Positions 22,899-23,131 of a DNA stretch of 23,131 bases are shown in pieces. This stretch comes from JAGLQA01 sp023135565 (GTDB lineage: Bacteria; Acidobacteriota; Aminicenantia; UBA2199). The stretch lies in assembly GCA_030639305.1 (NCBI GenBank), contig DAOWCY010000114.1:1-23131 (forward strand), written 5' to 3'. The notes under the pieces are model-generated. The model searched no databases. It was not told the DNA's origin and saw nothing but the letters and a program-made list of their open reading frames with translations. How positions within the stretch are numbered: position 1 is the first letter of the stretch; each line of letters opens with the position of its first letter. The position numbers and the translations under genes are program-made.

Positions 22899-23131
22899 GT
22901 AACTGTTCAGTTTTTGACAACAGGCCGCAGTTCATAAATTGAGTTCATCTCAGGGAGGGAATTGGGAACCGGCACGGCGAATTGAGCGGCCCCATCGCAC
23001 TCTATAGGGGGCAAAATTTCTCTGTTTGAACGAAGTGAGTTTGAAATTTTAGCGAGATGAGCCGCAAGCCGGTCAATTCCCGGACGGGTGAACGAAATAT
23101 GAACTGCGTGAGTTCAATTTTTTCCAAAACT
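22899..23131. mobile_element. MITE-like palindromic element (right end cut by the window)
   Basis: Left end GTAACTGTTCAGTTTT (22899-22914). The right side runs to the window edge with TTTTTCCAAAACT, which at the other site (119-141) continues into the exact inverse of the left end. Subterminal inverted repeats support one element: GCAGTTCATA (22927-22936) against 23098-23107, and GGGAATTG (22958-22965) against 23074-23081. No coding sequence lies inside, so it is non-autonomous. The 22652-23131 region holds this element, the direct repeats and the DUF350 promoter, and no gene that I can see. Confidence 0.6.

Overview
The window looks like chromosome from an uncultured Gram-negative bacterium. 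It carries a heptose kinase, the LPS exporter ATPase LptB, an O-antigen ligase-type polymerase and two TonB-dependent receptors, so the cell has an LPS outer membrane. It also has a phosphotransfer chain without a sugar permease (EIIA-Ntr, HprK, mannose-type EIIA, HPr, enzyme I) next to rpoN, an arrangement known from deltaproteobacterial and Acidobacteria/Aminicenantes-like genomes. I lean towards the latter group, but this is an inference with low confidence. No rRNA, tRNA or CRISPR was seen, and no intact transposase gene.

Layout. (1) 1-2580, + strand: O-antigen ligase-like gene and heptose-7-phosphate kinase, closed by a dispersed composite repeat and a rho-independent terminator. (2) 2663-9375, + strand: a strong sigma70-type promoter and a tight eight-gene operon lptB-rpoN-hpf-ptsN-hprK-manX-like-ptsH-ptsI, most junctions overlapping or within a few bases. 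The same composite repeat fills the gap to the convergent metallophosphoesterase (9498-10604). (3) 10898-14755, - strand: a HisC-like aminotransferase with its own promoter and about 277-nt leader, preceded by a two-gene overlapping operon (an unrecognised 457-residue protein and a DUF2332-like protein with a methyltransferase-like motif). (4) 14807-20372: the two-gene operon is divergent from a TonB receptor plus SAM methyltransferase, which converge on a second, paralogous TonB receptor in opposite orientation. Regions 3 and 4 form an accessory block that may make, modify or take up a small molecule. (5) 20491-22775, - strand: a DUF350 membrane protein, a transglutaminase-like protein and a YigZ/IMPACT protein as one operon, with a TonB-receptor 3' remnant downstream.

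The intergenic DNA is unusually structured. There is a composite repeat of about 120 bp (three copies), short CGGCG-centred odd palindromes placed at stop codons, a two-hairpin element in four copies (two directly downstream of good promoters, in 5' leaders), and traces of a MITE-like element with 16-bp terminal inverted repeats.

The best candidates for something undescribed are the two-hairpin leader element and the aminotransferase / DUF2332-like / unknown-protein / TonB block. The regulatory PTS is also noteworthy because both HprK and enzyme I show substitutions at normally conserved motif positions.
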